Below are positions 33,547-49,807 of a stretch of DNA of 64,000 nt, in pieces. The translations under genes and the position numbers were made by a program. Within the stretch, counting starts at the first letter, position 1; each line of letters starts with the position of its first letter. The stretch is taken from assembly GCA_945643635.1 (NCBI GenBank), contig CALZFC010000105.1, positions 610,001 to 674,000 of the forward strand, read 5' to 3'. The stretch is from Allodiplogaster sudhausi. Its lineage: Eukaryota; Nematoda; Chromadorea; Rhabditida; Diplogasteridae. The notes beneath the pieces are model-generated. The model did not search any database, had not been told where the DNA came from, and was given only the letters and a program-made list of their open reading frames with translations.

Positions 33547-34086
33547 GTTGTTAGTGTTTTTGCTTTCTTTGGTATTTATATTTTCTCTCGAAGCAAGCAT
33601 TTTCGGATCGGTCCTCCACTCACCTTTGGCTTACAATCTGCCAAAAATAAAGTGATTCCTAAAGTTGTTTTTGTTGTTTTGGTGTAATTGAACTCTTGGT
33701 ACCAAAAATGTCGGTGTTATCAGTGATATCAAAATTTCTCGTTGAGGTTAGTTGGTACGAGAAACACAAATATGATATTGCTTTTTCTTCTAGAGCTGGT
33801 TTTTCTGGAGTTTTATCAGACTGGTAGTTGGCGTGAATGTTGCTGCGGTCACTCTGTTTGCGGAGAACATACAAATTACCATTATTATCCATTTTTAGGA
33901 GGTTCCTGTTAAAAGTGTAACCTGTTTATTCGCTGGCTTTCTTGATTTGAATCCTTCTTCAGATACTGACATTGTAAATACTGAATATTCTGAGCACGGT
34001 AAAGACGATAACGGTAAAGATATTATAATATATATGTGTATAATAATTGTGTGTTATTTGCTTTGCGTGCATTGATTTGCATTTTA
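33547..34086. other. Unresolved 3' part of DUSP11 or intergenic
   Basis: A stretch at about 33901-34012 reads EVPVKSVTCLFAGFLDLNPS in one frame after TTTTTAG, and could be an exon linking DUSP11 to the acidic exons at 34087. AATAAA near 33648 could instead be the end of DUSP11. Confidence 0.35.
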
Positions 34087-34617
34087 GAGCCGAAAGCCGA
34101 GGAGACGGAGAAGAACCAGAGATTGAAGATCAGAAGATGAAGAAGAAGAAAAGGAAGACCGAGGAGAGAGCTCAGAGCGGACAGGATATGGGCAATATCA
34201 TCAAAACCTTCCTTGGGGTTATCTCGGCGGAGGCCAAGGAGCTCGAGTATCTTCCGCTTTTATTTTTACCTTTTCGTTTCATCATCTATCATTTTTAATT
34301 CAGTTGGATATTGTAATGAAAAGCCGGTCTTTTCCATTGCTTCTTTCAGCTCAGTGACGGACTCTCCCGTAATGTTGAATGTAGATGAGATGGCAGGAGA
34401 GATAGAAGAAGAGGAAGAAGAAGACGAAGAGGAAGAAGGAGAAGACGAGGAAGGAGAGGGGGAAGAGGAGATTGGCATGTCCAGTTCATTGCCTGGGGAG
34501 ACTCTCTCCAGCAAGCGGAGGGCCAGGAGGAAGAGACTACAAAAGATGTTCAATGTTATGAAGAAAGGACGCTTCCACGAGATCCAAGCTATTCAAAAGG
34601 AAAAGTATGGGCTGTAG
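34087..34617 (+). CDS. Acidic/basic nuclear-type C-terminus, separate gene or DUSP11 tail
   Basis: Two exons in plus orientation. The first (~34087-34245) is highly charged (EIEDQKMKKKKRKTEERAQ) then GNIIKTFLGVISAEAKELE. The second starts at CTTTCAG (34349) and holds a run of acidic residues (34395-34470), then SSKRRARRKRLQKMFNVMKK and a stop at 34615-34617. The composition suggests a nuclear or nucleolar RNA-binding protein. I cannot name a family; whether it is the tail of the preceding phosphatase is open because the phase of the connecting exon is not settled. Confidence 0.5.
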
Positions 34618-34739
34618 TCACCAGGCGTCTATGAACTTTCATCTTATTCAACTCCTCTGTACTTTCATTAATATTTATCATTCTATTTAAATCTCACTTA
34701 TTTACATTTCGACTAACTGTTTACAGATAAAGTGTCTGA

Positions 34740-36205
34740 CACTTTTCTATCATTATTGCCATGCAAATGCAAATAGAATGCATAGAAGAGAGACAGGAAT
34801 GAGAGTCGAGGAACGGGAAGAGGAGCGAGCGACATCGGGGGCCACTGCGAAGGGCGACTGAGAGGTTGTTAACTGCAAAAGAGAAGGAGGACGGCATGAC
34901 TGAGGGGAGTCTCTTCAACTGACATAGAAGAAAGCACCAGCAATAGGCTGGCCAAGTGACAGTGCTGAAGGAGTTGTGAAGAAGGCAGAAGCAGTAGAGA
35001 GAGAAGAGACTTCGGCTGAGAGAGGAGCTGCCAGGGGCTGGAGGCTGTGGAAGAGCAGCACCACGTACTCCGAACGATCTGGTCACAGTCACTCTTTCTA
35101 CTTACCGTACTCTTCTCTTTCTCTACTTACAGTACTCTTCTTTCTTTTTCTACTTACAGTACTCTTCTCGTGGAACGGTCTCATTCGACAGATGTGCGAA
35201 GAAATTTCCACGTCCTTCTCTTGTAGGAGCAAGAGGAACGACTTGTCCACCCGCACTTGGGATATTTGTTAATGCAAATATTGCCCAAGGTTGTCGCTTT
35301 GCATCTTAAAAAAATCCCCCTCTTTCCTCTCCAATATCTTCTCTCGCAATGACCAATAAGAGTGAAGGAATGCAAGAATCCATTGGGAGGAGTGGGATCC
35401 GCCGTCTGAAGGGAATCAATCAAAGCAGTGGTGACATGAGGGAGGGAGAGAGCGATGATCTCATCTGCCATGCGGAAGACAGTCTGAGATGATTCGGAAG
35501 AGAAGGCTGCGAGGCTCAGCTGAAAGGACTCCTCAAGAATAGAGATCATCATTCATTCATTTACACTTACCGATTCAAAGACCGAGACTGGCGCCTGAGG
35601 CATCACTTGAGGTGTAAGCTCATTCTCCGCAAACCCTGTAAACGACGTGTAGACTACTATGAATGCAAGGGCGTGATAGAGTGTGAGGGCGAGAATTCAA
35701 GAGAGAGAGAGAGAGAGAGAGAATGATACAGAAAGAGAAATGAAAGAGAGAGAGAGTGGGAGAGTGAGAAAGAAAGAAACAGTTGGTGCTGGTCATGGCA
35801 GTGGTTTCGCAGCAAAGAGAAAGAAGACTCTTCTCGTCGGCAGAGATGGAAGGGCGACAGAAGAAGCCAGGAGGGCATTGAGAGCGCAAGGAGCGATCAC
35901 ATGGTTGCAAGTCGAAGAACGACGCGTTCCCTGGACATCTGGCCGTCCAAGAAGGGCGAAAGAGTGCCACTCAACAGCTTTCTCTTATCATATCGTATTC
36001 CTGAGTGTGTAAAATCACTCAATATGGGGACTTGCAAAGAATACAAAAACAGTCACAATACAGACAGCAATTTAACAAATGTTCACCTTTTCCACCGACC
36101 TACGTTTCAACTTTGAAGATTCTGTTTTCGACAAACGACTAAGGAAAATAATAAATTTAAAAGAATACCGAGAAGAACGAGAAGGAGCATGAGAAGAGTA
36201 GAGCC
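34740..36205 (-). CDS. Putative secreted cysteine-rich protein
   Basis: Minus-strand exons inferred from composition and splice signals. A start near 36195 gives a hydrophobic leader (MLLLVLLG, then donor CTCG|GTATTC). The next exon (~35960-35790) is rich in Cys: ARCPGNASFFDLQPCDRSLR followed by SQCPPGFFCRPSISAD and LLSLCCETT, like extracellular Cys-rich modules. Exon ~35637-35574 (GFAENELTPQVMPQAPVSVF) ends at a GTAAGT donor; exon 35533-~35345 reads ESFQLSLAAFSSESSQTVF. Farther 3', about 35250 reads IPSAGGQVVPLAPTREGRG and about 35060 a hydrophobic VVLLFHSLQPLAAPLS. Family not recognised; exact ends are approximate. Confidence 0.45.
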
Positions 36206-36209
36206 GGCA

Positions 36210-37110
36210 CTGGCTCTTTTCCACACCAGATTTCATTTTCAGAAATGTTGATTCAGCTTGAAGTTTGCAAAATCGATCTCCCAGACCCGTTCATCTATCT
36301 TCCCTCTATTAATATCATCTGCTTTATTTCATAATATATTAAAATAGCAGAGGATTCATTTGATTGGACAAAGCCAAATGCCCCAGGCAATTGCACGGTC
36401 TGCATAGATACTTATATGCAAATGAGTATCCTCTTCCTCTTTCCCTTTCTCAGTCACTTTCACTGTCCTTCTCTCTCGCACTCTCACTTACCCTCCCCCT
36501 CTTGAAATGAGTCCAGTGCCATATAGATACATATCTAGAAGGCCGGGCATGGTCTGCTGACAGTTCACTGGTCACCGCCACTTGCCACGAGAGTTCATCG
36601 TATCCGCTACCTTATCTCTAGTAGTTTCTCTAGCTCTGTCACTCCCTCCCTCTCTCTCTCACTCTCGATCTCTCTCACTCCCTCGCTCTCTCTCTCTCAC
36701 TCTCTCTCGCTCACTCTCGCTCCCTCTCACTGCGTCTTTCTCCCTCTCACTCTCATTTCCTCTTTCCTCCTTTCGCCCTCTTGAAACCACCAACCTACAT
36801 ACTTCTATTAGAATACTTTGTCACGCTTAAAGAAATTTGACGATATGCATACTTAAAACATGTTATAGTATATCACCGATGTCACTCCATTTTCTAATGA
36901 AAACATGATATGTATTTGGATTCTAGGCATTGAGCCTGAAGATATGAGAAACAGAGTGCCGTTTCCAGCCCTCGCTTCACAGATCTTCGCCTTCCTTTCC
37001 TCTTGTAAACGAGGGCTCTGCCTAAGCATCCTCCATATCATTATCTCTCCCTCTCTCTACCTCACTCTGATTGTTCGTGTTTTCTTCCTCATATCTTTCA
37101 CTCTTAGTCA

Positions 37111-37156
<46 letters not shown>

Positions 37157-37498
37157 TTCACTTTCGTGCTCTCCTCCGTTCATGCTTCTACAAGCAAACA
37201 TCTCATCGCCCCTGAGATTCAGGAGTGGCGCCTGTAGCCGCAAGCGAAATGTGAGAAGACTTTGAGACTGCGCGAGTGAATAGACAGGAGGAGTGACCAG
37301 ATTGACAGAGAAAGAATGAGAGTTAGAGAAACAGAAAGATAAGAGAGAGAGAGAGAGAGAACAGAGAATGTTGTTGAGAAAGAAAAGAAGAGAGATAAGG
37401 TGTGAAGACCAGGAATGAAGTGGAGATGGTTGAAGAAAGAGACGAGCAGCCTCCCCTCTGCTTTCCATTCTCAATCGTAGGCGAGCTTCGTGCTGGCC
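36210..37498. other. Unassigned stretch with CT microsatellites
   Basis: Contains CT-rich blocks at about 36640-36770 and 37110-37155. An exon-like segment at about 36930-37010 has open frames on both strands (plus reads PEDMRNRVPFPALASQIFAF). I cannot place it in a gene. Confidence 0.35.
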
Positions 37499-37648
37499 AT
37501 GGCTCTCTCAGTTGCCAATCTCATCGTTATTATACTCCTCTCTCTTACAACAGCACTTCCACAGTCTATCCCTTTTAATTGTTCTCGTCCATTTCGCTCG
37601 AATTCCTCTAGCATCTTTACTGTTGATAATCCATCTTCTCATATGTGA
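37499..37648 (+). CDS. Candidate small secreted peptide or signal-peptide exon
   Basis: A good start context (GGCCATGG) opens a 49-codon frame beginning MALSVANLIVIILLSLTTAL, a textbook signal peptide, then PQSIPFNCSRP and a TGA at 37646. An alternative is that it splices at TCTC|GTCCAT to an exon after GTGAACAG (~37652), reading SDIYKTRDLILSNC. No family recognised. Confidence 0.35.
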   Translation: MALSVANLIVIILLSLTTALPQSIPFNCSRPFRSNSSSIFTVDNPSSHM

Positions 37649-38241
37649 ACAGCCTCAGATATTTACAAAACGAGAGATCTTATTCTTTCAAATTGTATAT
37701 CCTTTCGCTATTTTTCTTACTATCTGTCCTTTAATAACACTATATATGTATGTGTGGCTTTATCTGTCTCACACTCTTCTCGTTCTCACTCACTATCACT
37801 TCTTTTCCTTTCTCTTCTCTTTCTTAGCCGCCACACCTTGTAATCTGCACTTTTCTTCATTTTCCTTCTGCACTCTTCCTGCCTCATTGGGCATACGATT
37901 GTGATGTTGACAAGGAAGAGGGAATGAATGAGTCAGTGGGGAGAGAGTGATTGAGAGGAGAGAGGAAGAAAGGAGAGAGAGAAAAGGAGAGAGTGAGAAC
38001 GAGATGGAGAGAGAATTAGAAGGGGAGGAGAAAGATGAGGGGAAAGGAATGATGAGAGAGCATGCAATGGAGAGACAAAGAAAGCAAAGATTTTGAATGT
38101 TCCAGTCCACACGAGACATGGGAAGTCGCTCACTTCGAACTGTTTTGCACAACTGAATCAGTCTGAGTATGGGATCCGAATTCTTTCTATCAGGAAATCT
38201 TTTTTCTGATGTTGAAATTAAGCAAACATTTGCATAAGATA

Positions 38242-40962
38242 TCTGAATTTAATTGCAGGAAAATAGAGTATATCGCGAATTGAAGATGTTGTCTCTCTTC
38301 TCGCCAAAAGATTCCTGCCTCTCTCTCACCCCTTCTGCATCTTCCTCCATCTCTCTCTTCTCTTCTCCCTCGTCTTCTCCTCCTCCCCTCGCTTTTCTCC
38401 CTCCAGAAAAGCGACAAAAGATTCTTGAAGAATTTAGCAATCTCGTCATATTCATTCATAACGAGGTTTTCTTCCTTTAACTACGAGCAGTAATTTGAAA
38501 AAAAATATTTAAGTATGTATTTATCAGTGAAAAATTTATTGGAATGGTTTATAGGAACAGGGAGATCGGCTGCTTTCCTTGCTTTCCTTAATTCGGTCGC
38601 GGCTTTCACTTGATCAGAACGGTTAAAAATTACAATTATTTTCTCATTTACATATTATTACGGTTGACTTATCATAAGAAGAATATATATGCCCATACAA
38701 ACGAATGTACACTGCGAGGGAGAAGAAGAGATAGAGATATAGAGAGAGAGGAAAAGAGAGCGCGTGAGAAAAAGAGTTAGAGATATAGAGAGAGTGGAAA
38801 AGAGAACGAGAGCGATATAAATAATGAATTTCGGTCGAGGGATTTGACCCATGGACAGGTAAATATGGTAAGCATTCATTGCTTGCAGATATTCTGCCGA
38901 GTGGGGAGGACTTGGAACGATATCTTGTCTTCGGTCTTCCTCACTTTGCACAACTCTCGAAGGCCCCTCCCTCTTGCAATGCTGATAAGTCCATTGAAGA
39001 TTGTCTGATTGGAAATGCTTCAATGATTCTCCGTCCCCCTCCCTCTCCCCCTCCTCCCCCCTCTCCCCCTCCTCCTCCCGCTCTCCCTCCTCCCCCTCCC
39101 CCTCCTCCCCCTCCTCCCCCTCCTCCCCCTCCTCCCCCTCCTCCCCCTCCTCCCCCTCCGTCTCATCCATCTCTAACAACATCGAGGAGGGACACCCAAG
39201 TGGATGAAGAAGAACTTCCACTTGCTATGTTGCCCAGGGAGAAGCCGTGGACTAGGATGAGGAGGCTTCAGGTACACACACCCTCTTCTTCTTCTTAAAC
39301 TTCTGAAAGATAGTCTTTATTTAGCTAATTTATTTTTTATTCCTTTACATACAAACTTTAGACTCTTCCTACCGACAGAAATATGTTATAATTCATTTAT
39401 CAATTTCATGAATTCATACATCACATTTACCTGATTTTAGTGGTGTAAAATCGGGTTACGTCAAATCCGTCGTGACTCAGGCACAAATGTCTGGTTGCAA
39501 GGCTTGGAATCCATAGAATGTTCGTTTTCGTACCCTCTTTTCATAATAATACTCTAAACTTGCTCTTGTACATATATACATACATATACATATGTATGTA
39601 CAGTGAATGTTTCTTAGTTCATTCTTCATTCTTGTTGTTCCCCATGCGACTGCGATCCAGGTAGCGAGAGAGACGAGTTTATCAAGCAGGTTTACGGTTA
39701 CTCAAGAGGAAAGGGACAGAGAGGAATCCGATCCTCAGGCGACTGGGAAGGGTTCTGGGTCCGAGGCGTGGTGGTCGTTGAAGAGGGGAAGGGGTCGGGA
39801 GGTAGGAGAGATAGCGACCCGGCAGAAGGCCGGTCGCTCCCCGGGAGAAAGCTCCCTTATGCGTCATAACTAGAACTTATATACCCCCGGGGTACTATTT
39901 TCCAATACCCTTGCGAAGGGGGTCTCTATTAGAGAGGGGAGGGTGGGTAATAAGATAGAAGATGCTATTTTTCAATGTTATTGACTAAAAGTTTGATAAC
40001 AACCCCGTCGGGACTCAGGCACAAGTGTATAAAATCCAAATATCGTCTGTTCCTCCCTACGCTAGGACTGACGCCAATCCGTTTTACCATAGATTTGGAA
40101 TGAATTTGCCAACAGTTCGTTGGGAAATACATATAAGACGGTGTTAATTAAAAAATTTGTTTTTTTTTCATTCAGTTCTCGTATAAGCCATTATTTTTGG
40201 CATGGAATTAGAATATTCCACTGTATGCCATTCTTGAAGAAAAAAAAGTTGTCAAGTCAGGGTTTTGGGAATTTTTTCTATCATCAGAAATTGCAAACTA
40301 TTGAGAGAAAAATTGGAGAGAAAAAAAAACTAATTTTTTAATTGGCACTGTCTGATATGTACATATATCTCAGGCTGAGGTATTAGACTGTTAGGGGTGG
40401 GCACTATTGGAGGGGGGGGGGGGTTCTATTAGAGGTAAGGGAACTATTCTTCAATGGCATTTTCAATGGGAGTATTAATAAAGGGGTGGGGTTCTAATAG
40501 AAGGAGTGGTACTAATAGAGAAAACACGGTAATGTGCTTTATATGTATTTTCGGCAGAACATTAATAAAAAATTGCGTTTCAGGTTCACCTGTCGATTTT
40601 ACAGCCCTTGCTACCTTGTTCTCCGCAGAAAAAGAGAGAGAAAAGCAAAGAGAGAAGGAAAGGGTAGAGAGAGAAAATAAAGTGACTGGATTCGGGAGGA
40701 CTTTGTCGTTCTCCCGCAAGGACGTGGCCATCGAGTTGCTGAGTGATAAAAGGACATTAACTGCAGGTTAGAGAAGAGACTCGGCCAGGCCACTCCAAGA
40801 GTCTTTTCAGGTGTTTTTCTATCCAGACTCAAGCATCCTTCACTTCTCATGGAGGAGATCGCTCAGGGCGAAGGAAGCAATCTCGACTCAGACACACTCT
40901 CATCCTTGCTTGCTGTCATGCCTGATGAAGATGAGGTCATTCTAACAGAAAGGATTTCAGAG

Positions 40963-41006
<44 letters not shown>

Positions 41007-41098
41007 GAGAGAAAGAGAGAGAGTGAGAGAGAAAAGAGAGGGAAAATGGAGAAGATAGAGAGAGAAGATGGAGAGAGAGAAGATAGAGAGAGAAAACG

Positions 41099-41146
<48 letters not shown>

Positions 41147-44145
41147 AGAGAGAGAAGTATTAGAGAAAGAGAGGATATAGAGAGATAAATGAGAAAGGGA
41201 GAGGAAAAGAATGGGAGACAAGAGAGAGGGAGAGAGATACACAGAAAGAGAGAGAAAGACAAAGAGATAGCGAAAGAGAGAGAGAGAAAGGAAAAAGAGA
41301 GAGATAGGGAGAGAGAGAGAGAGAAGTGGCTAACAAAAACCCGGCAAGTCAATGTTGGTTGCGCGCACCACATGCTGCAGGAAGCTAATGTACCCGTCGG
41401 CCACGATGTGGGTTCTCCAAAGTTTCGGGAAGTTAAAATAATTGATAATTCAAAGTACGTGAGGGGTAGAGAATGCTGTTAATTTTCTCAGGGCAGAGGG
41501 TTTTTTGTTACTTCGGGGCACATGCAATCGAATTTTCGCATTTAGGATGAAAGAACTGTGAGTATGAAGGAAGAAGATGATCCCTTACTAGAGACATTCA
41601 CTCTTCAGCAGAATGTATTGCGTGGCTTCACTGGGGAAGTGTCTCGTCTGTCTGCTCTCTCTGCATTCTTCCGCTCTCTCGCCCTCCTCTCTGACTGTCG
41701 CCTTCGTATTGAACTCCTTCTCTTCCGCCGTCAATTTGATATTGCATCCGATGAAATCTCAAGAAACATCGAGGCTGCTTCAGCTGCTGTTAAAGGTTCT
41801 TTTCTTCCTTATTTTTTTTCGCTAAAATTTCTTCATGAATTATTCTCATAATTATTCGTTGAAATGCTGATTTTCTTCTAGATTTGTTGTGTTCACGGAC
41901 TCTTGCTCGAGTTCTGGTTTCAATCGTTCAAATTGGCAACTTTCTGAATCACGGAAGCATCAGTGGAAACGCTGCTGGGTTCCACTTGAATTCCCTATGG
42001 AAATTGGCCGAAGTCAGAGCGAACTCTCGAGAGATGTTAGCTTTCTCGGGATCTTCAGCCACTCTTCCTCCCTCTCCATCCACTCACTCTACTCTTCTCC
42101 ATTTCATTGCCAGGGTTTCTTTCACTTTTTACTATTTTCATAGAGCAAATATGCAGTGGCAAAGTGACTGAAATACCTTTCTTTTCATGTAAACCTACAG
42201 CTTCCTATCTTCAAATTTATATCACGAATACTTTTATGTCAAAACTGTGTTTTTAAACTGTTTAATCGCCTCTCGGGTCTATGTTCTGGTAAATGCGGGG
42301 GATCTATCACATGGAAATGGGCGATCGGGATTTTTATGCCCGAAAATAATTTTCAGATTGACCTAGGGTTTGCGGAGAATCTTCAGAAGGAATTACCGAA
42401 CCTTTCAGCAGCAGCCAAGTACGGTTAAAAAATCAATCAAGCACATGCATATACATACATCTGTGAATAGAGGCGAGAGAGGAGAGAGAGGAGAGAGACA
42501 GGGTGAAGGAGAGTGAAAGAGAGAGAGAGGGCGAGAGTGAGGGAGAGAATGAGAGAGGGAAAGTGAGGGAGGGAGAAAAATATGTATATATGTAAAGGAC
42601 ATGAGGGAATGCATGTCTTTCTTTCGAGCAAGAGAGTTTGCATGTTAAAATAGTTGCAGTATTTCATTGGAAGGGGACTCTTCCGAGCTAATGAAGATGG
42701 AAAGAACGAAGAAGGCACTGCAAGCTTCCCTGGAGTCTAAATGGGAGGGCTGGCGGGAAAAGCACCGAGCATTTCTTCAGGTACCGTACCCTTCCTTACA
42801 TTTCCCTTCAGAGTTCTTCTTCAGGTCGAGTGCGATGATCGTCTGGCTGTTCTGAGGGAGAAGTTGGCAGCGGCAAGAAAGGGAGAAGCTCGGCTGAAGC
42901 AGCATTTCTGCGACGAAGAATGCAAGCTGGAAGAGACAGCGAAGATCCTCACTCATTTCATCTCCGCTCTCCGCGTCGCCACCCATGTTACCCTCCTAAG
43001 TTACTTCTTATTGGGCAAACACGATCTGTCTCTTCATTTTGAAGTTCTCTTCATTTACCATTGAGTTCTGCTAGCAAAACATGCATGGATAAGCCGTCTA
43101 AATTGAAGGAAAGTCGAGAGCGACAAGAACGAGCCGCGTCCTTTCCTCAGCCTTCAACTTCCCCTCATAATCAGAAGTCTTTCTCTTCCTTTCCCTTATC
43201 TTCACTACCATCTCAGTTTGCAGCGCTTCTGATGCCTTTGGATCTTTCCGGATGAGGAGAAGCGTCGGCGGAGGGGAACTCGAACGACTTCTTCTGCATC
43301 AGAATGACCGAGAGGTGAAGAAGGCTCCTTCTCCCTCCAAGATTAATCTTCTTCTCAAGCACTTCATGAGGGAATTACACGTGTTTATGCACATCAAGCA
43401 CAAAGAATTCTATTAAAAAATGAATAATCGAGGTGTTAAATATTCCAGGGTACTATTCAGTTACTCCTGCTCCAGTCCGAAATGTTTCTTTCAAAAATTT
43501 TTTTTCTTACAAATTCACCCCAGGAGGTTTATAAGCACGAGGAACACAAATACAACAACCATTTTGCATAATTCCGTGGCCACTTTTCTTCAAAAGTAGT
43601 TTTTCCTCCAAAGAGCTTGTAAATCTCAACCGGGGGTTTTTTTGATGCGAGAAAACCGAATATAACGTTGACATCGCGTTATTCTGTCATTTTAACGTGA
43701 TTATAGGAGCCCAGGAGGCATAGCATTTGTCTTTTGCTGACCTTGTGAAATATCGTGGCTTGGCAATACCTTAGCCATCGCCAAATACAAAACGACCTGC
43801 TCGTAATATCCCTCAAACGCGAAGGCAAATAAATTACGGAATTGAGCAAAATGATTGTTGTATTCGTGTTGCTCGTGCTAACAAACCCCCCGGAGTGAAT
43901 TTGGAAGAAAAATTTTTTTGATAAAATTTTTTTTTAACTGGAGCAGGAGTAACTGAATAGTACCTATTCCAGATGAATTCGTTTGAGTCAAATTGCCGTC
44001 GACGGTTGCTAGAAGTGCCAAAGGGAGGAGTCGGTGACTTGGAAGAGAGTCTCGAGGCTGTGGCTGCTCTCCATTTGGTATGAATGCCCTCCCTCCTCCA
44101 TCCAACTTCTCTCTCTCTCTCTCTCACTCTCTCTCTCTCCCTCTG

Positions 44146-44202
<57 letters not shown>

Positions 44203-44914
44203 GTCTCTCTCTGTCTCTCTCTTGCAGAGAAGCCGAATTCGCCGTCGTGGAGGGAGTTCAGAAGTCGCAGGAGGGAAGAGTATGAGTGTCATCGTTACTC
44301 CTTTCCATTCCCAGGCCACGCCCAATGAACAACTCGTTTCTGCGCAAGCTCCGCTCACTTCGTGTAGCTTCTCCGAATCAACAAGGGAAAAAGAAAGCAA
44401 CACTTCATGTTCGTCAGAGAAGAAAGAGGAACGAGAAGAAAGTGCGGAGAAGAAGAGAGAGCAGCCAGCTCCTCCCGCCCCAGCCAAGAGAACTGCGTCA
44501 GGCTGTGCCAGCTGGCCCGGCTCTGCTGCCGCGTCCCCCGCCGCTTCAGTCGCGGCAGCAACGATTCGACCGCGAGCGTCCTCGCGGAGGAGTGCCCCGC
44601 TCTCTGGGGCAGAGAAGAGGGCGGGGAATAAGAGCAACGGAGGCTGTTCAACTACTTCTCGTCCCATCCTGGCCTCGTCGTCCCCTCAGAATCTTCGCCC
44701 TCGACCACCAGCACGCCAATCCATGAATATCCATCCCGCTCGCACTTCCCACGAGTCTAAGAAGCAGGCAGAAGTGACTGGAGAAGGAAGACGGAATCTT
44801 CCGCGGCGTGGCTCTCCCCGCCCTCCTCCTCCGCCCATCAACCGTCTTGTCGTTGCTCTAGAAAAAGAGAAGAGTCGTTTCATCAGAAGTGCAGCTCGAC
44901 CGAAGTGGGTATAA
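38242..44914 (+). CDS. Formin (FH1-FH2 actin nucleator)
   Basis: Formins nucleate and elongate unbranched actin filaments. The FH1 exon (~38888-39270) starts DILPSGEDLERYLVFGLPHF and contains a long proline run (39034-39160) that would bind profilin. FH2 pieces: 40583-40768 (SPVDFTALATLFS.. AIELLSDKRTL), ~40820-40938 (NLDSDTLSSLLAVMPDEDE), ~41546-41794 (SRLSALSAFFRSLALLSDCR), 41881-42112 with the diagnostic VSIVQIGNFLNHGSISGNAA and THSTLLHFIA, and 42358-42419 (LGFAENLQKELPNLSAAAK). Coiled-coil-like exons follow to about 43255. The last two exons are 43973-44079 and 44228-44914, the latter a low-complexity Ser/Arg/Pro tail ending RSAARPKWV. Exons before FH1 (38255-38463) are tentative and the N-terminal region is not identified. 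Several internal junctions, including the first FH2 helix, are unresolved. Confidence 0.88.
39034..39160 (+). repeat. (CCCCCT)n-type repeat encoding the formin FH1 polyproline
   Basis: Tandem CCCCCTCCT and CCCTCC units run for about 125 bp inside the FH1 exon and stay in the proline frame throughout, giving about 35 prolines with a few Ser/Ala. Confidence 0.9.
39880..40510. mobile_element. Degraded DNA-transposon-like block in a formin intron
   Basis: CTCTATTAGAG and related CTATTAGA(A/G) motifs flank runs of G/C at both sides in opposite orientations (39890-39950 and 40400-40505), with GGTACTATT at the left edge as in the 43449 element. The interior has no coding capacity. Boundaries are approximate and no target duplication was found. 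Confidence 0.4.
40966..41325. repeat. (GA)n-rich microsatellite in a formin intron
   Basis: About 360 bp of GAGA with AAAG interruptions. Purines are on the sense strand, an exception to the general trend. Confidence 0.9.
43449..43964. mobile_element. 516-bp TIR transposon with 8-bp target duplication on a splice acceptor
   Basis: Both ends begin GGTACTATTCAGTTACTCCT then GCTCCAG in inverted orientation (43449-43475 and 43938-43964). A second inner region of the arms, AATTCACCCCAGGAGGTT against AATTCACTCCGGGGGGTT, extends the inverted similarity to about 140 bp each. The flanks are the identical octamer TATTCCAG at 43441-43448 and 43965-43972. An 8-bp duplication fits hAT or P-like integration. 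There is no coding capacity. The right-hand TATTCCAG is the acceptor of the formin exon starting at 43973. Confidence 0.9.
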
Positions 44915-45047
44915 CTGATCCATCTCTATTTCTCTCTCACTCTCACTCTCTCTCTCTCTCTCTCTCGATAATGCTGTCTCTTTTCCCTCTCATCACACTC
45001 TCTGTCTCTTTCTCGCTCACTCACTCTTTGTGGTTTTCTCACAGTCT

Positions 45048-45087
<40 letters not shown>

Positions 45088-45234
45088 ATTCCACGTTCGC
45101 TTCCCAATCCGGTCTCTCCCTTACTGTGAGATCGGAAGCTACGCCATGACGATGTCTGCTCTTTATTCACTCCAATTTGTCTTTGCTCAGCTTGAATTCT
45201 GATATAAATAAAAATAAGATCTTATGAATGTTGT
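44915..45234. other. Tail-to-tail spacer with (CT)n
   Basis: 320 bp between the formin stop codon and the SLC22-like stop codon, containing two CT microsatellites (44930-44970, 45050-45085) and AATAAA near 45207 for the plus gene. The two 3' UTRs must be short. Confidence 0.7.
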
Positions 45235-49528
<4,294 letters not shown>

Positions 49529-49807
49529 CTTCTCCTTATCTGCCCTGGTCTCTTTCCCCTTTCACGCCTTCTAATCAGCACTCTTTCCTCTTATCACTGT
49601 CCCCCCTCTCCCCTTCTTAGTTCGGCATTCAGATTAATCTATTCTCTCAAAGGGAAGTAACAGAATCACTCTTAAGAAAGCCTGTGCACTCCGCTTCCAC
49701 TGCATTCACGAATAAAAACACTCGAGGAAACATTATCTCAAGCATATCCAGAAATATAAATAACAAAATCATACACTATCGATCAGTAGCATACACGACG
49801 TATAATT

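Noticed and set aside
32619..34617. Bifunctional mRNA-capping enzyme
   Set aside because: The phosphatase core fits DUSP11 better (start region and RGYPIEK helix) and no guanylyltransferase KxDG motif follows.
36582..36830. Ser/Leu-rich 82-codon frame
   Set aside because: Low-complexity translation of a CT-rich tract with no splice or family support.
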